A DNA stretch of 64,000 nucleotides from Paracoccus kondratievae (lineage in GTDB: Bacteria > Pseudomonadota > Alphaproteobacteria > Rhodobacterales > Rhodobacteraceae): positions 744,001-808,000 of the forward strand of contig NZ_CP045073.1 of assembly GCF_009301415.1 (NCBI RefSeq), read 5' to 3'. Both the position numbers and the translations under genes were made by a program. This document shows, in pieces, positions 15,358 through 24,164 of this stretch (its first letter is position 1; each line of letters starts with the position of its first letter). The notes under the pieces are model-generated. The model saw nothing but the letters and a program-made list of their open reading frames with translations, did not search any database and was not told the DNA's origin.

Positions 15358-15828
15358 ATGCAGGTCACACGGCCCTCGATGCGTTTACCGGGTCTGGGCC
15401 TGCCGCGCCCGGAAAGACGCGGCCGCATCTCTGCGATGATCGCCCTGGCAGACGTGCTGTTCCAGCTGCTGATCTTTTTCATGCTTTCGGCCAATCTGAT
15501 GGGCTATTCCATGTTGCTCCTGCAGGCCGGAGCGATCCGTGACACCGGCAAGGGCGAGGCCGCACCGAGCCCCGGCACCACTGTGACCGAGGCAAGCGCC
15601 ACCGCCGTCTGGACGTTGCGACCGGACGGTATCGTCGCCTCGGGGCAGCAGTTCAACATCGAGCGCGTATCCATGCTGGCCGAGGCACTGGCGGCGCAGG
15701 GTACGCGCAACCTGCTGATCGTGCTGCAACCGCAGGTGCCGGTGCAGGATGTGGTCACGGTGCTGGAAACGCTTGCGGCGCGCGGCATCGATTCGGTACA
15801 GATCGCCGAAGCGACCGGAGCAGGATGA
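15358..15828 (+). CDS. ExbD/TolR-family protein with the conserved membrane Asp
   Basis: 156-residue single-pass ExbD/TolR homologue, the plug subunit of the proton channel. The short cytoplasmic N-terminus (MQVTRPSMRLPGLGL) is followed by the membrane helix ISAMIALADVLFQLLIFFML, in which the Asp of ALADVLFQLLIFF is the family's essential proton carrier. The periplasmic C-terminal half has the TolR-like alpha/beta fold (TLRPDGIVASGQQF, VQDVVTVLETLAARGIDSVQIA). The gene starts 3 bp after exbB and its stop overlaps the start of the second exbD by 4 bp. It looks fully functional. Confidence 0.88.
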   Translation: MQVTRPSMRLPGLGLPRPERRGRISAMIALADVLFQLLIFFMLSANLMGYSMLLLQAGAIRDTGKGEAAPSPGTTVTEASATAVWTLRPDGIVASGQQFNIERVSMLAEALAAQGTRNLLIVLQPQVPVQDVVTVLETLAARGIDSVQIAEATGAG

Positions 15829-16220
15829 TGAGCCTGCACCTGCCTGCGCCCGGCAAAAGGCCGCGCATCGACGCCTCGCTGGCCATCGTCAATATCGTGC
15901 TTCTGCTGATCTTTTTCTTCCTGCTTAGCGGGCAGGAACCGCAGATACGTACCCCTCTGGACCTGTCCACCACCACGACACTGGCGGCCGAAGACCTGCC
16001 CTCGCCCGTGCTGGAAATCCGTGGCCCCGAGGATTGGCTGCTCGACAGCGCCCCTATCAGACCCGAAATGCTGCCAGCGGCACTGGCCTCGGCGCCGGGG
16101 CCGGTGCATGTGCTGATGGACCGCGCCGCGCCGGCCGGTTTGCTGGTCGCGGTATTGCGCCGGCCGGAACTGGCCGGACATGAATTGCGGCTGGTAACGC
16201 TGCGAAACGGCGGGCCATGA
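15825..16220 (+). CDS. Second ExbD/TolR-like protein, lacking the proton-carrying Asp
   Basis: 131-residue single-pass protein with the same layout as the preceding ExbD: cytoplasmic MMSLHLPAPGKRPRI, membrane helix DASLAIVNIVLLLIFFFLL, and a short periplasmic domain ending in LVTLRNGGP. At the position of the essential Asp in ExbD (D-V-x-F-x-L-L-I-F-F) this protein has Asn (V-N-I-V-L-L-L-I-F-F-F). An Asp five residues earlier (RIDASLAIVN) lies at the cytoplasmic edge and is unlikely to replace it. ExbD and TolR act as dimers, so a natural heterodimer with one active and one inactive helix is a reasonable inference. It overlaps its neighbours by 4 bp on both sides. Confidence 0.8.
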   Translation: MMSLHLPAPGKRPRIDASLAIVNIVLLLIFFFLLSGQEPQIRTPLDLSTTTTLAAEDLPSPVLEIRGPEDWLLDSAPIRPEMLPAALASAPGPVHVLMDRAAPAGLLVAVLRRPELAGHELRLVTLRNGGP

Positions 16221-17245
16221 TCGGGCAGCCCTCATCCACGGGCGGCTGGGTTCTGGCCGCGGGCCTGTCGCTGGCGGTACATGGTGCGGCAGCCGGGGCG
16301 CTGCTGTGGCGCCCGACGCTGCCATGGCCCGGCGCAACGGGTGACCCCGCCCCGGCAGTGATTTCCGTCACTGCCCTGCCCCCGCCGAAGGCCGAGCCAG
16401 CGGCCGAGGTGCTGACCCCGGTGACCACCCCCGCACCGCCGCCCGAGCCGCAGCTTTTGACCGACACGGGCAATGAAAGCGCACCCGAGCCGGCGTCGCC
16501 GGAAACATCTCCCGTGCTGAGCAATACTGCGCTGCCGCTGGCCAGCGACACCGGATCCGCGCCCGAAGAACCCGCCACCCCCGCTGGGGATGCCGAAACC
16601 GGAACCGTGGTCGAGACCGACCCAAGGCTGGCCGAGGTCTTTGACCGTATCCGTACCCGGCTGACCGCGCCCTGCCTGCTTGCCCTGCCGGTGGCGGATG
16701 CGGCAGGCGATCTGCAACTGGACCTGCTTGCCGCCGATGATGAGCAGATCCCGGCGATGATGCGCGAATTGACCGAAGGGCTGGAAACCCGCGTCTCGGT
16801 TCAGGCGGTCCTGCTGGACCAGCGGCAATGCCCGGCATTGACCTTTGCACGCCGTGACCAGCGCTATCCGGTCCTGCCGCTTGCGATCCAACTGGACACC
16901 CCGGACATTGCAAGCGGCGAAAACCTGCGCGGCACCGTAGCCGGAGCCGGAGGCCGACCGGTCACGCTGCTGCTGATCGACGACAATGGTGTCACCCACG
17001 ACATACGTCGCTTTCTGGTCATCGCCGGCGGGCAAATGCGCTTTGACCTGCCTATCGCACGCGAAGGTGCAGCCCGCGACACCCGACAGGTTCTGCTGGC
17101 CATCGCTACCCCGAACCGCCTGACCAGTGTCGGCGCGCTGGCAGGCGAACTGGCCGAGGATTTCTTTGCCCGCCTGTCGCTTGAGGTCGGCCCCGAGGCG
17201 CTGATCGGCGTCAGCAGCATCCACGTCCGACCCAGACCCTGGTAA
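16217..17245 (+). CDS. TonB-like single-pass protein with atypical C-terminal domain
   Basis: 342-residue protein in the TonB position of the cluster. The N-terminal helix (about residues 9-31, GGWVLAAGLSLAVHGAAAGALLW) contains the S-x-x-x-H arrangement that TonB uses to couple to ExbB/ExbD. It is followed by a Pro/Glu-rich spacer (residues ~45-125, PPPKAEPAAEVLTP and similar), as in TonB. The C-terminal ~200 residues do not match the TonB C-terminal fold: they contain paired Cys (APCLLALP, QRQCPALTFARR) and a beta-rich segment (LRGTVAGAGGRPVTLLLIDDNGV, RQVLLAIATPNRL) that resembles the periplasmic tails seen on some T6SS-linked proteins. It may transmit force to a partner other than a TonB-dependent receptor. 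Last gene of the operon. Confidence 0.7.
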   Translation: MIGQPSSTGGWVLAAGLSLAVHGAAAGALLWRPTLPWPGATGDPAPAVISVTALPPPKAEPAAEVLTPVTTPAPPPEPQLLTDTGNESAPEPASPETSPVLSNTALPLASDTGSAPEEPATPAGDAETGTVVETDPRLAEVFDRIRTRLTAPCLLALPVADAAGDLQLDLLAADDEQIPAMMRELTEGLETRVSVQAVLLDQRQCPALTFARRDQRYPVLPLAIQLDTPDIASGENLRGTVAGAGGRPVTLLLIDDNGVTHDIRRFLVIAGGQMRFDLPIAREGAARDTRQVLLAIATPNRLTSVGALAGELAEDFFARLSLEVGPEALIGVSSIHVRPRPW

Positions 17246-17717
17246 AGCACTGCTCCCGCTATGCAGGCGCTGGTCGCTGCCCATGAAAAGGCGACATGCT
17301 GCTTCGGACATTGTCGCGATTGCCCGCCGCCGCCCAAAGGATGGGGTCGGGCACAATACGGATCAGCCGTTCGCCAGCCATGAATTCGATCACGAAATCC
17401 CGCTCATCTCCCAGTTACGGCCTGTGTGCGGCGTTCCCGCCGCAGCCGAGGCGATCCGGACCTCGCCCTCGACCCGATATCGACCCGATATTCGGACACA
17501 TCATCCAGCCTTGACAAAACAAAAACACCTTCCCCGAGTCCGCCGATCAGACAGCCAAGCCGCTCTGCCTGCCCAAGAGGTAAGTTCTGCTGCCTTCTTC
17601 GAAACATATCATTTGTGAGAGTTGCTATGGGACTGACAACGTTGTCCGGTTCATAGAAAAGCGAATACGAACCTCGACCGCAGCGCATACGGAGGCGGCT
17701 TTCCGACGCGGGAACGC
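17246..17717. other. Gap without a convincing gene
   Basis: About 470 bp between the TonB-like gene and the decayed DUF2207 gene. A short minus-strand reading at about 17275-17410 (DFVIEFMAGERLIRIVPDP) looks protein-like but has no start and meets a stop, so it may be the tail of a lost gene. Nothing else is recognised. Confidence 0.5.
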
Positions 17718-19560
17718 TTACCGGCCACCGCCGCAACCAGAGGAACTGCCCGGCGAACCAGCAGAAGATGAACCGGACGAGCCCGATGATGAAAACCCCG
17801 GTGCGGAGGAACTGCTGACCGGCAATTGCAGCGGTCAGCCCGGAAGCAAGCTGCCGGTGCAGGGGTTGCCCGCGCAAGGAATGTGTTGACTGGCGCCGGT
17901 AGAATGCCGCGGGCCACTCGCATTCATGCAAGAGCCCGGCGCCGTTCGGCACTGTCGAAACAGCCAGATCCCCTGTGCGGGCCAGCCATTCCTGAAACAA
18001 CCCAATGCTTTTTCATCCCCAGCGCATCGCATAGGGCAGGATACGCGCGAAATGCGTGACCGACATTTCCGGGGCGCCCGCAATCCTCAGCCGTTCCAAC
18101 TCTGCCGCATTGATATAGTCATGCACCCCCTTGATCTGGTCCAGAAGCGCGCGGGCGACGGTGGTGACCCGCCCCAGAATGAACATTAAGATCGAGTGCA
18201 CCAGCAGCAGACCAGCCATCGCCAAAAGGCATATCCACTGTTCCGCCTTGATCCAGATGCAGCCGGGTCAGCACCACCTCCAGCCCCGTCAGGACGGCCA
18301 CGCCAGCCAGTCCGCTGATCAGCGCCACAGCGCCGGATACAGGCGACGACAGCGGCATGAAAAATGAGCGGGCGCAGCATGGTGACAAAGTTCCATGCGA
18401 TAAGCGAGGCGTGCAACGGGTAGGGCAGCAGGAAAGGCAGACCAGCTATAAGGCCGGTATTGATTACCAGAGCCAGAAGCACCCACCAGCCGTTGTCCTG
18501 CCGTTGCTTGCTTTGCCCCGGTCGCCGACGCTGATCGTCGTTCAGCGCGTCCTGCAGGGTCTTGATAGCCGCTACATCTGCCTCGCGCAGACGCAGCTCG
18601 CCCCCCCGCCGTGTCGAGATGATCCAGAACAAGCCGCAGATCATGGGCCAGATCGACGGGCAAATCACCATCTGTGCGGGCGAAACGACCATTACGTGCC
18701 ACCTCGACCAACGCCAGCACCAGGGCCTGCGAAGGGTCAGGAACCAAGCCTTTTGCCAAGCCACCTGCGTCATCGCCACACTCAGCCCCTCGGGGGAGCG
18801 ACGACTCCGCATACCGGATCACGGCCGCGCCATAACCACAACTGCAGACAGGCGACAAGTACCGCGGCAAGTGCCGCGAATACCTTAAGGGCGGGCTGTG
18901 ATCGCACAGGAACCATTGCCTTTCCTGCCCGGCATCCGGTGGCGGTAGCGCGCCTTTGGGCAGCCAGACCTCCACCGTCGTGCCTTCGCGCAGGGCCAGC
19001 GGCACCGTAATCTCAAAGCGGAGGATGCCACCACTGTTCTGTACGAGACGTGTATCCTTTTCCCGCGCCCCGAAAGGGCCGGTGTAGAAAGCAGCATCTC
19101 GCGCAATCACCCCGGCAGGCAGCCGGATGGTTGCGCTGGCATGGTCGATCGGAAACAGTCATCCGGTACCAGTCGCGTTCCAGTACACCTCGTCATGGCC
19201 GGCAAAGAACCGCAACTGCCGGTCAGTGCGATACAGATGCTCGCCCCCGCCGCCAGAAACCCATCCGGATCGCCGATGCGGATGCGCAGCACCCGCGCCC
19301 CTCGACAAGTTCAAAGAGTTCGCCCCGCCTTTCGCGTTGCGCCGAGATCAACTCGGAACCCACTCGCTGGTTATGCCGCCGGTTTCGACCAGTTCCAGAA
19401 TATCGCGAAAGATGCCGCGCCGGATCAGATCGCTCTCGCTGCGCAGACGGATGGCTTTGGTTACAAGGAAGTCACCGTCCGGTTCGACGGTCAGGTTGAC
19501 CCGATACGTCCGGATTGCCTCAAGCAAGCGCCTTTGCACCACCCGCCGGACAACTGGCCT
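17718..19560 (-). pseudogene. DUF2207 membrane protein, pseudogene with multiple frameshifts and a nonsense codon
   Basis: Remnant of a DUF2207-family inner-membrane protein, function unknown. Family landmarks can be followed in order but in changing frames: near 19400-19540 YRVNLTVEPDGDFLVTKAIR and IRRGIFRDI; near 19260 VLRIRIGDPDGFL; near 19150-19200 GHDEVYWNATGTG, then a stop where Trp is expected, then LFPIDHASATIRLPAG; near 18970-19050 ALREGTTVEVWLPKG; near 18070 ERLRIAGAPEMSVTHFARIL and PYAMRWG; then FQEWLAR. The typical C-terminus is GSPGSSSGCGGGR with a stop at 17718. At least five frame changes were counted. DUF2207 genes often follow lemA; no lemA remnant was recognised upstream. 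Not expected to make a protein. Confidence 0.78.
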
Positions 19561-19917
19561 GAACCAGCTTGCCTTTCACATCACTCGCCTCTGATTTCCC
19601 TCTTTTCCGATATGATCGACGTGCTGAAGTGCAGCAAACCCTACCAAGCACCAGCAAGAGATCCGGCCCACTCCAACCTACAGTCGGAGTGGCCGCAATG
19701 CCCGTCTTGCCGAGCGCATGGGCGGCTCTGGCGATGCCCCCTACCTACCCTGCTACGGCGACGTGATAGCCTGCGAACAGCGCGAGAAAGAAAACGGCCG
19801 GAACCCGTTCGAAACGGAAACCCGGTTCGGGAATTGCGCAAGCCGCTCTCCAGGTTCATGAAATTTCTCGAAAAACCATCCGCAACCTCACCGATGAATA
19901 GATGGGGCTGCGATCTA
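19561..19917. other. Gap without a recognised gene
   Basis: About 360 bp between the lost N-terminus of the DUF2207 pseudogene and the end of the FecA-type receptor. Short open readings exist on both strands, but none shows a family pattern or a plausible signal peptide. It may hold further decayed sequence. Confidence 0.4.
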
Positions 19918-22398
19918 TCAGAACCTGTAGTTGAGATTAGCCGCAATCGTCCTGCCCTGACCATAGAAACAGCCGTTCAGATAGCTGCACCCGGACACAT
20001 AACGCCTGTCGAACAGGTTTGTCGCCGTCACATTCAGCAGCAAACCGTCAAGATCGGGATTCCGGGATCCGAACTCATAAGACAGATTGGCGTCAAAGAC
20101 AGTGTAGGACGGATATTTGAACGAGTTCGCATCATCACCATATCCACTGCCAGAATAGCGAACACCCGCCCCGACACCAAGACCCGCAAACGGCCCGGTG
20201 TGAAAATTGTATTTGGCCCAGAGCGAGGCCGAGACCGGCGGCATATACCGGACCTTGTTACCCTGTGTATCATCCTCGGTTTCAGAATAAACCGAATCCG
20301 TGTATGAAGCCGCAGCAATAATATCCAGACTGTCGAGAAGCGTCGCTTTCGCCTCCAGCTCTACCCCCCTGACGTGGATCTCCCCGGTCTGATGCGCAAC
20401 GCCAAGCTGATCCCAACTCGGGACGTTCTGTTGTTTAAGGTCATAGGCAGAAAGTGAAATGAACGCGTTCTGACCCGCTGGCTGATATTTCACCCCGATC
20501 TCATATTGCTGCCCGGTGGTGGGCTTGAAGGGGTTCTGATTCCCGTCAAAGCCAGAATATGGCATGAACGACGTCGCATAGCTTGCGTAGGGGGCTAATC
20601 CGTTATCAAACAGATACGTCAGCCCGGCACGATAAGTGAATTCCCGGTTGGTCTTTTCGGTCTCGACAGAGTTCATGGTATCGTGATCCTCCTGCCGGGC
20701 GATATCGTAGCGTCCGCCAAGGGTCAGAACCCACTTGTCCCACTTGATCTGATCCTGCGCATAAAAGCCAAGCTGGCTTATTCTGTTGTCCCACCGCGCC
20801 CCAAGAACCGGCCGGTTGAAGGTTCCATATTGTGGATTCGTGATGCTGATGGGCGTGTTTCCCCAGCCATAATAACCCCAGTAGTCATTCTTGAACCACT
20901 TGTAGTCGACGCCGACGATGGCGTTATGCTCTACCTCACCTGCCTTGAGGTTGAGTTGCAGGTTCGTGTCTGCCGCGAACACCGTATTCTTTGATGCGTA
21001 ATCATAGGCATTGCGATTCAGCATTGTATAATCGGTCACACCGTCTGTCGTGACATAACCATTGCTGAAAAAGGTCTTGTAAGAGTCGTCCACATATATG
21101 TATTTCGCGCTGTGATGAAGCGAAAGCCTGTCGCTGAATTCATGCCTGAAATCATAGCCGATTACGCTCTGCTTCCTGTCGTAATTATTGTAATCCAGCT
21201 CACCCGAAAAGAAATCCTTGTCTATATAGCCAAGCGGACTGGACACAACTGTCCCCACATATGGCAGCGGTCGATAATCCGGCCTGCCGCTGTCTTTCTG
21301 AAAATGGGTCAGGATGGTGAGTTCCGTTCCATCCTGCGGCTTCCACGTCAGGGACGGCGCAATCATGACGCGCTTTTCGTTTGTATAGTCGATATTCGTG
21401 CCGGTTCTGGTCGCAACGCCCGTAAAGCGGAATGAAAAGTCGCGACTGCGGGGAACCGGCCCGGAAAAGTCGAATGCGGCATAGGCCCGGTCATGGGACC
21501 CGGAACCGACGATAACCTCGCGCAGCGGCGTCTCGGTTGGCCGTTTGCTGACCATGTTGACCATACCGCCGGGATAGTTCTGCCCATAAAGCACCGACGA
21601 AGGCCCTTTGAGAACCTCTACCCGCTCCAGCAGATAAGGATCTATCTGCGGCGAGCCTCCGGAGTCCCCGATATAAGGCAGATATGTTCCATCCAGATAA
21701 AGCGGAGTAGGCGCAAAGCCACGTACTTCGATGTTATCGAAGGACCGGAGCGAACTACTGGCACCGCCCGCACCGACCCCCGCGCTGTATCTGACGGCAT
21801 CCTTTACGGATTCTGCCCCCCGCTGCCTGATTTCGTCCGCCGCGATCACGCTGATGGATTGCGGCACTTCGATCAAGGGCGCATCGGTCTTGGTACCTGT
21901 AGCCGACCGCGTGGCGACAATGCCGGGGACAGCCCCCCAGGCACTTTCACCCGAACTCTGGATCACTATGGGGTCCAGCACGATCGCACCATCATCCGGG
22001 ATGCTGACCGCCACTCCCGGCAGATCAACAAGCGCAGCGGATCCAGCGCCAGCGATGCTTACCGAAATACCCGTGCCCGCAACCAGACGTTGCAGTGCTG
22101 ATCTGGGGGCGATGTTACCGTTCACCCCGGGCGACATCTTGCCTCGCACAAGCGCGGAAGAATAGCTGATCTGCCAGCCGCTTTGCCGGATGAACGCATC
22201 GATAGCCGAGGAAAGCGGCTGCGCCGGAATCCGGAAACTCACGGCCTCATTCGCTGCCTGTTGTGCATAAGCCTCATGCCCGTTGAAGGGCAGCACCCCA
22301 CCGAAAACCGTCGACAACAGAAGCAGCGCCAGCAGGCGCCTGCCCTTTAGCCCTGATCCCGTTGCATGACGCGATGTCACCGCAGTCTTCCTGACCAT
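19918..22398 (-). CDS. FecA-type TonB-dependent siderophore receptor with N-terminal signalling (STN) domain
   Basis: 826-residue outer-membrane receptor for a ferric siderophore that also senses its ligand. Order of parts: signal peptide (RRLLALLLLSTVFGGVLPF, ending near AYAQQ); STN domain (about 50-130, SFRIPAQPLSSAIDAFIRQS, LVAGTGISVSI); plug (about 165-290, QRGAESVKDAVRYSAG, LERVEVLKGPSSVLYGQ); 22-strand barrel ending GQGRTIAANLNYRF with a terminal Phe. A GAGGA ribosome-binding site sits 9 bases before the ATG. The STN domain should contact the FecR protein encoded upstream. The gene is preceded by an ECF-type promoter (22456-22489) nearly identical to the one before fecR. The FpvA/FoxA-like plug suggests a hydroxamate or mixed siderophore; the exact ligand cannot be told. 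Confidence 0.9.
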   Translation of the reverse strand: MVRKTAVTSRHATGSGLKGRRLLALLLLSTVFGGVLPFNGHEAYAQQAANEAVSFRIPAQPLSSAIDAFIRQSGWQISYSSALVRGKMSPGVNGNIAPRSALQRLVAGTGISVSIAGAGSAALVDLPGVAVSIPDDGAIVLDPIVIQSSGESAWGAVPGIVATRSATGTKTDAPLIEVPQSISVIAADEIRQRGAESVKDAVRYSAGVGAGGASSSLRSFDNIEVRGFAPTPLYLDGTYLPYIGDSGGSPQIDPYLLERVEVLKGPSSVLYGQNYPGGMVNMVSKRPTETPLREVIVGSGSHDRAYAAFDFSGPVPRSRDFSFRFTGVATRTGTNIDYTNEKRVMIAPSLTWKPQDGTELTILTHFQKDSGRPDYRPLPYVGTVVSSPLGYIDKDFFSGELDYNNYDRKQSVIGYDFRHEFSDRLSLHHSAKYIYVDDSYKTFFSNGYVTTDGVTDYTMLNRNAYDYASKNTVFAADTNLQLNLKAGEVEHNAIVGVDYKWFKNDYWGYYGWGNTPISITNPQYGTFNRPVLGARWDNRISQLGFYAQDQIKWDKWVLTLGGRYDIARQEDHDTMNSVETEKTNREFTYRAGLTYLFDNGLAPYASYATSFMPYSGFDGNQNPFKPTTGQQYEIGVKYQPAGQNAFISLSAYDLKQQNVPSWDQLGVAHQTGEIHVRGVELEAKATLLDSLDIIAAASYTDSVYSETEDDTQGNKVRYMPPVSASLWAKYNFHTGPFAGLGVGAGVRYSGSGYGDDANSFKYPSYTVFDANLSYEFGSRNPDLDGLLLNVTATNLFDRRYVSGCSYLNGCFYGQGRTIAANLNYRF

Positions 22399-22455
22399 GT
22401 TTTTACTGTCCTCTCATGCTCATGAGGGCAGCAGGCCTGTCGTTACCCTCTGCTA

Positions 22456-22489
22456 CCTAGACGCAGCAGAGGGGCGAAACCGGCAAAAA
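22456..22489 (-). promoter_or_regulatory. Predicted FecI-type ECF sigma promoter of the receptor gene
   Basis: On the minus strand: TTTTTGCCGG (22489-22480), exactly 16 bases, then CGTCTAGG (22463-22456), 57 bases before the receptor ATG. The same two boxes with the same spacing precede fecR. CGTC-type -10 boxes are typical of iron-starvation ECF sigma factors. A 9-bp inverted repeat (CCCTCTGCT-N10-AGCAGAGGG) spans the -10 box. Confidence 0.75.
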
Positions 22490-22500
22490 TAGTTTATAAG

Positions 22501-23511
22501 TTATCTCAGGATTATGAGGCCGCCGGGCAATCGGGTTATCTTCACTCCCGCGGCGTCAGCCAGGGTCCGGATCGCACCCTCAATATTGTCGAGGCGATAG
22601 TGGCCGGTGACGACAAGGTCGCCAATACGGTCGCTGACAACAAGGATGCTGCCGCCATAGTAGCGGGCAAGTTCGTCGGCTACATCACCGAGGCGGACAT
22701 CCTCGAATACGATCCGGCCTTCGCGCCAGGCCAGAAGACGGTCGGGATTGGCGGGCAAGGCTGCAAGAGGCCCGGCATCTGTAACCGTCACCGCCTCACC
22801 CGGCTGCAGCCTGATCTGTTCGGCGCTGTCACAAAGGCATGAGACATCGACCCGCCCAGTTTCAAGAACGATCTCATCCCGATCCGGCCGACGCCGGACC
22901 GCGAATGTCGTACCCTTGACCACCGCCTGACCGAAGCCGCCAGAGACGCGGAACGGATGTGCCGGATCATGCTGGACATCGAACCAGGCTTCGCCTTGCA
23001 GCAGAACAATGTCTCGGCGACCGTCCTGAAAGTCGACATCCACGCCGGTATCAGTGTTGAGGATCATCGTCGATCCATCGGGAAGCATAACCGTCGACCG
23101 ATCTCCGGCGACCGTCATGTAATCGGCCCGCCACCGGAGCATCAGCTTGGGGGATTGCCAGGCACAGATCGCCAAAACCGCGACCGCAGCCACAGCCGCA
23201 GCGGCGACACGTGGGGACCAGCGGTGCGTGCTGCGCCGAAAGGCAGGTGCCGGGTCATCGGAGTGAGAAGGCGGCAAGGACTTCACCGCCCTCAGGAAGG
23301 CAGTGGATCCCCATATTGCCTCCAGATCGCGAAACTCGCTTTCATGCCGGGGATCCTGATCGAGCCAATGCCGAAATTCGGCCAGCACGGCCGGATCCCC
23401 TTCAGCTTCACGAAGCCTGCCAAACCAGTCCAGCGCAGCATCGACCGCCGGGTCCTCATGGACATAGTCCTTTTCCGTCCCCTCGGTCCGTTCGTGCACT
23501 TTCTCACCCAT
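22501..23511 (-). CDS. FecR-family anti-sigma / sigma regulator
   Basis: 336-residue single-pass inner-membrane protein that relays siderophore binding from the receptor to the ECF sigma factor. Residues ~20-75 are the cytoplasmic DUF4880 sigma-binding part (DAALDWFGRLREAEGD, FRHWLDQDPRHESEF). The membrane helix is at ~100-120 (VAAAAVAAVAVLAICAW). The periplasmic FecR domain follows (STVMLPDGSTMILNTDTGV, LLQGEAWFDVQHD), and the C-terminus (EDVRLGDVADELARYYGG, HYRLDNIEGAIRTL) resembles the STN-like pocket that contacts the receptor's signalling domain. It lies between fecI and the receptor on the same strand. It has its own ECF-type promoter at 23533-23566, so positive feedback is likely. Confidence 0.92.
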   Translation of the reverse strand: MGEKVHERTEGTEKDYVHEDPAVDAALDWFGRLREAEGDPAVLAEFRHWLDQDPRHESEFRDLEAIWGSTAFLRAVKSLPPSHSDDPAPAFRRSTHRWSPRVAAAAVAAVAVLAICAWQSPKLMLRWRADYMTVAGDRSTVMLPDGSTMILNTDTGVDVDFQDGRRDIVLLQGEAWFDVQHDPAHPFRVSGGFGQAVVKGTTFAVRRRPDRDEIVLETGRVDVSCLCDSAEQIRLQPGEAVTVTDAGPLAALPANPDRLLAWREGRIVFEDVRLGDVADELARYYGGSILVVSDRIGDLVVTGHYRLDNIEGAIRTLADAAGVKITRLPGGLIILR

Positions 23512-23532
23512 GTCCGGCTCGGGCCTCCGTTA

Positions 23533-23566
23533 CCTTGACGTTCCCCAGGTTCAAAACCGGCAAAAA
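23533..23566 (-). promoter_or_regulatory. Predicted FecI-type ECF sigma promoter of fecR
   Basis: On the minus strand: TTTTTGCCGG (23566-23557), exactly 16 bases, then CGTCAAGG (23540-23533), 21 bases before the fecR ATG. This matches the receptor promoter in both boxes and in spacing, with one base different in the -10 box. Confidence 0.75.
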
Positions 23567-23609
23567 TACCAGCAAGCGAGTGAAGGCGGGCTTATACCGG
23601 TTCGGGCGA

Positions 23610-24164
23610 TCACGGTTTTTCATACCGCGCCACAGCATCACGGCAATGCCCCATGGCAAGCTTCAGGTCACTGAAAACCGTTCTCTCCGAAATACCCAGA
23701 TGCTCTGCGATCCGACGGTTGGGCCAGTTTTCGACCCTGCTGAGGATCATCACTGTCCGAGCACGTTCCGGAAGGCCCGATAGCGCCTGCGCAAAAAGGC
23801 CAAAACGTTGTCGCTCGATGATCGCGTCTTCGATCGAAAGGACATCCTCTGCAACATGCTGCATGGCAAGCGAATCGGCATCTGCTACCTCGATCCGCGA
23901 GCGGGTTCCTTTCCGGCGCAGATGGTCAACAGCAAGATTGCGGGCAGTCTGGTGCAGAAAGGCCTCGACATGCTCGACCGGGGCCTGATCCATCGCCTTC
24001 TTCGCCCTGATATAGGTTTCCTGCGTCAGATCCTCGGCTATCTGTCGGTCGCGAACAATGCGCATGACACTCCACATCAGCGACTGCCGTACGCCCATGA
24101 AGACATTGGTCAATGCGCCCATCACACCCCAAATCCACATGCCGGATCGGCCAGAGACGGCCAA
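23610..24164 (-). CDS. FecI-family ECF sigma factor
   Basis: 184-residue (or ~170 from the inner ATG at 24122) extracytoplasmic-function sigma factor of the iron-uptake group. Region 2: LMWSVMRIVRDRQIAEDLTQETYIRAKKA and VEAFLHQTARNLAVDHLRRK. Region 4: LPERARTVMILSRVENWPNRRIAEHLGISERTV, a helix-turn-helix typical of FecI. The extra 14 residues before the inner ATG (MAVSGRSGMWIWGV) are not conserved-looking, so 24122 may be the true start. It is 98 bp upstream of fecR and should drive the two boxes described at 22456 and 23533. No matching ECF box was seen before fecI itself, so another signal, such as iron, probably controls it. Confidence 0.9.
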   Translation of the reverse strand: MAVSGRSGMWIWGVMGALTNVFMGVRQSLMWSVMRIVRDRQIAEDLTQETYIRAKKAMDQAPVEHVEAFLHQTARNLAVDHLRRKGTRSRIEVADADSLAMQHVAEDVLSIEDAIIERQRFGLFAQALSGLPERARTVMILSRVENWPNRRIAEHLGISERTVFSDLKLAMGHCRDAVARYEKP

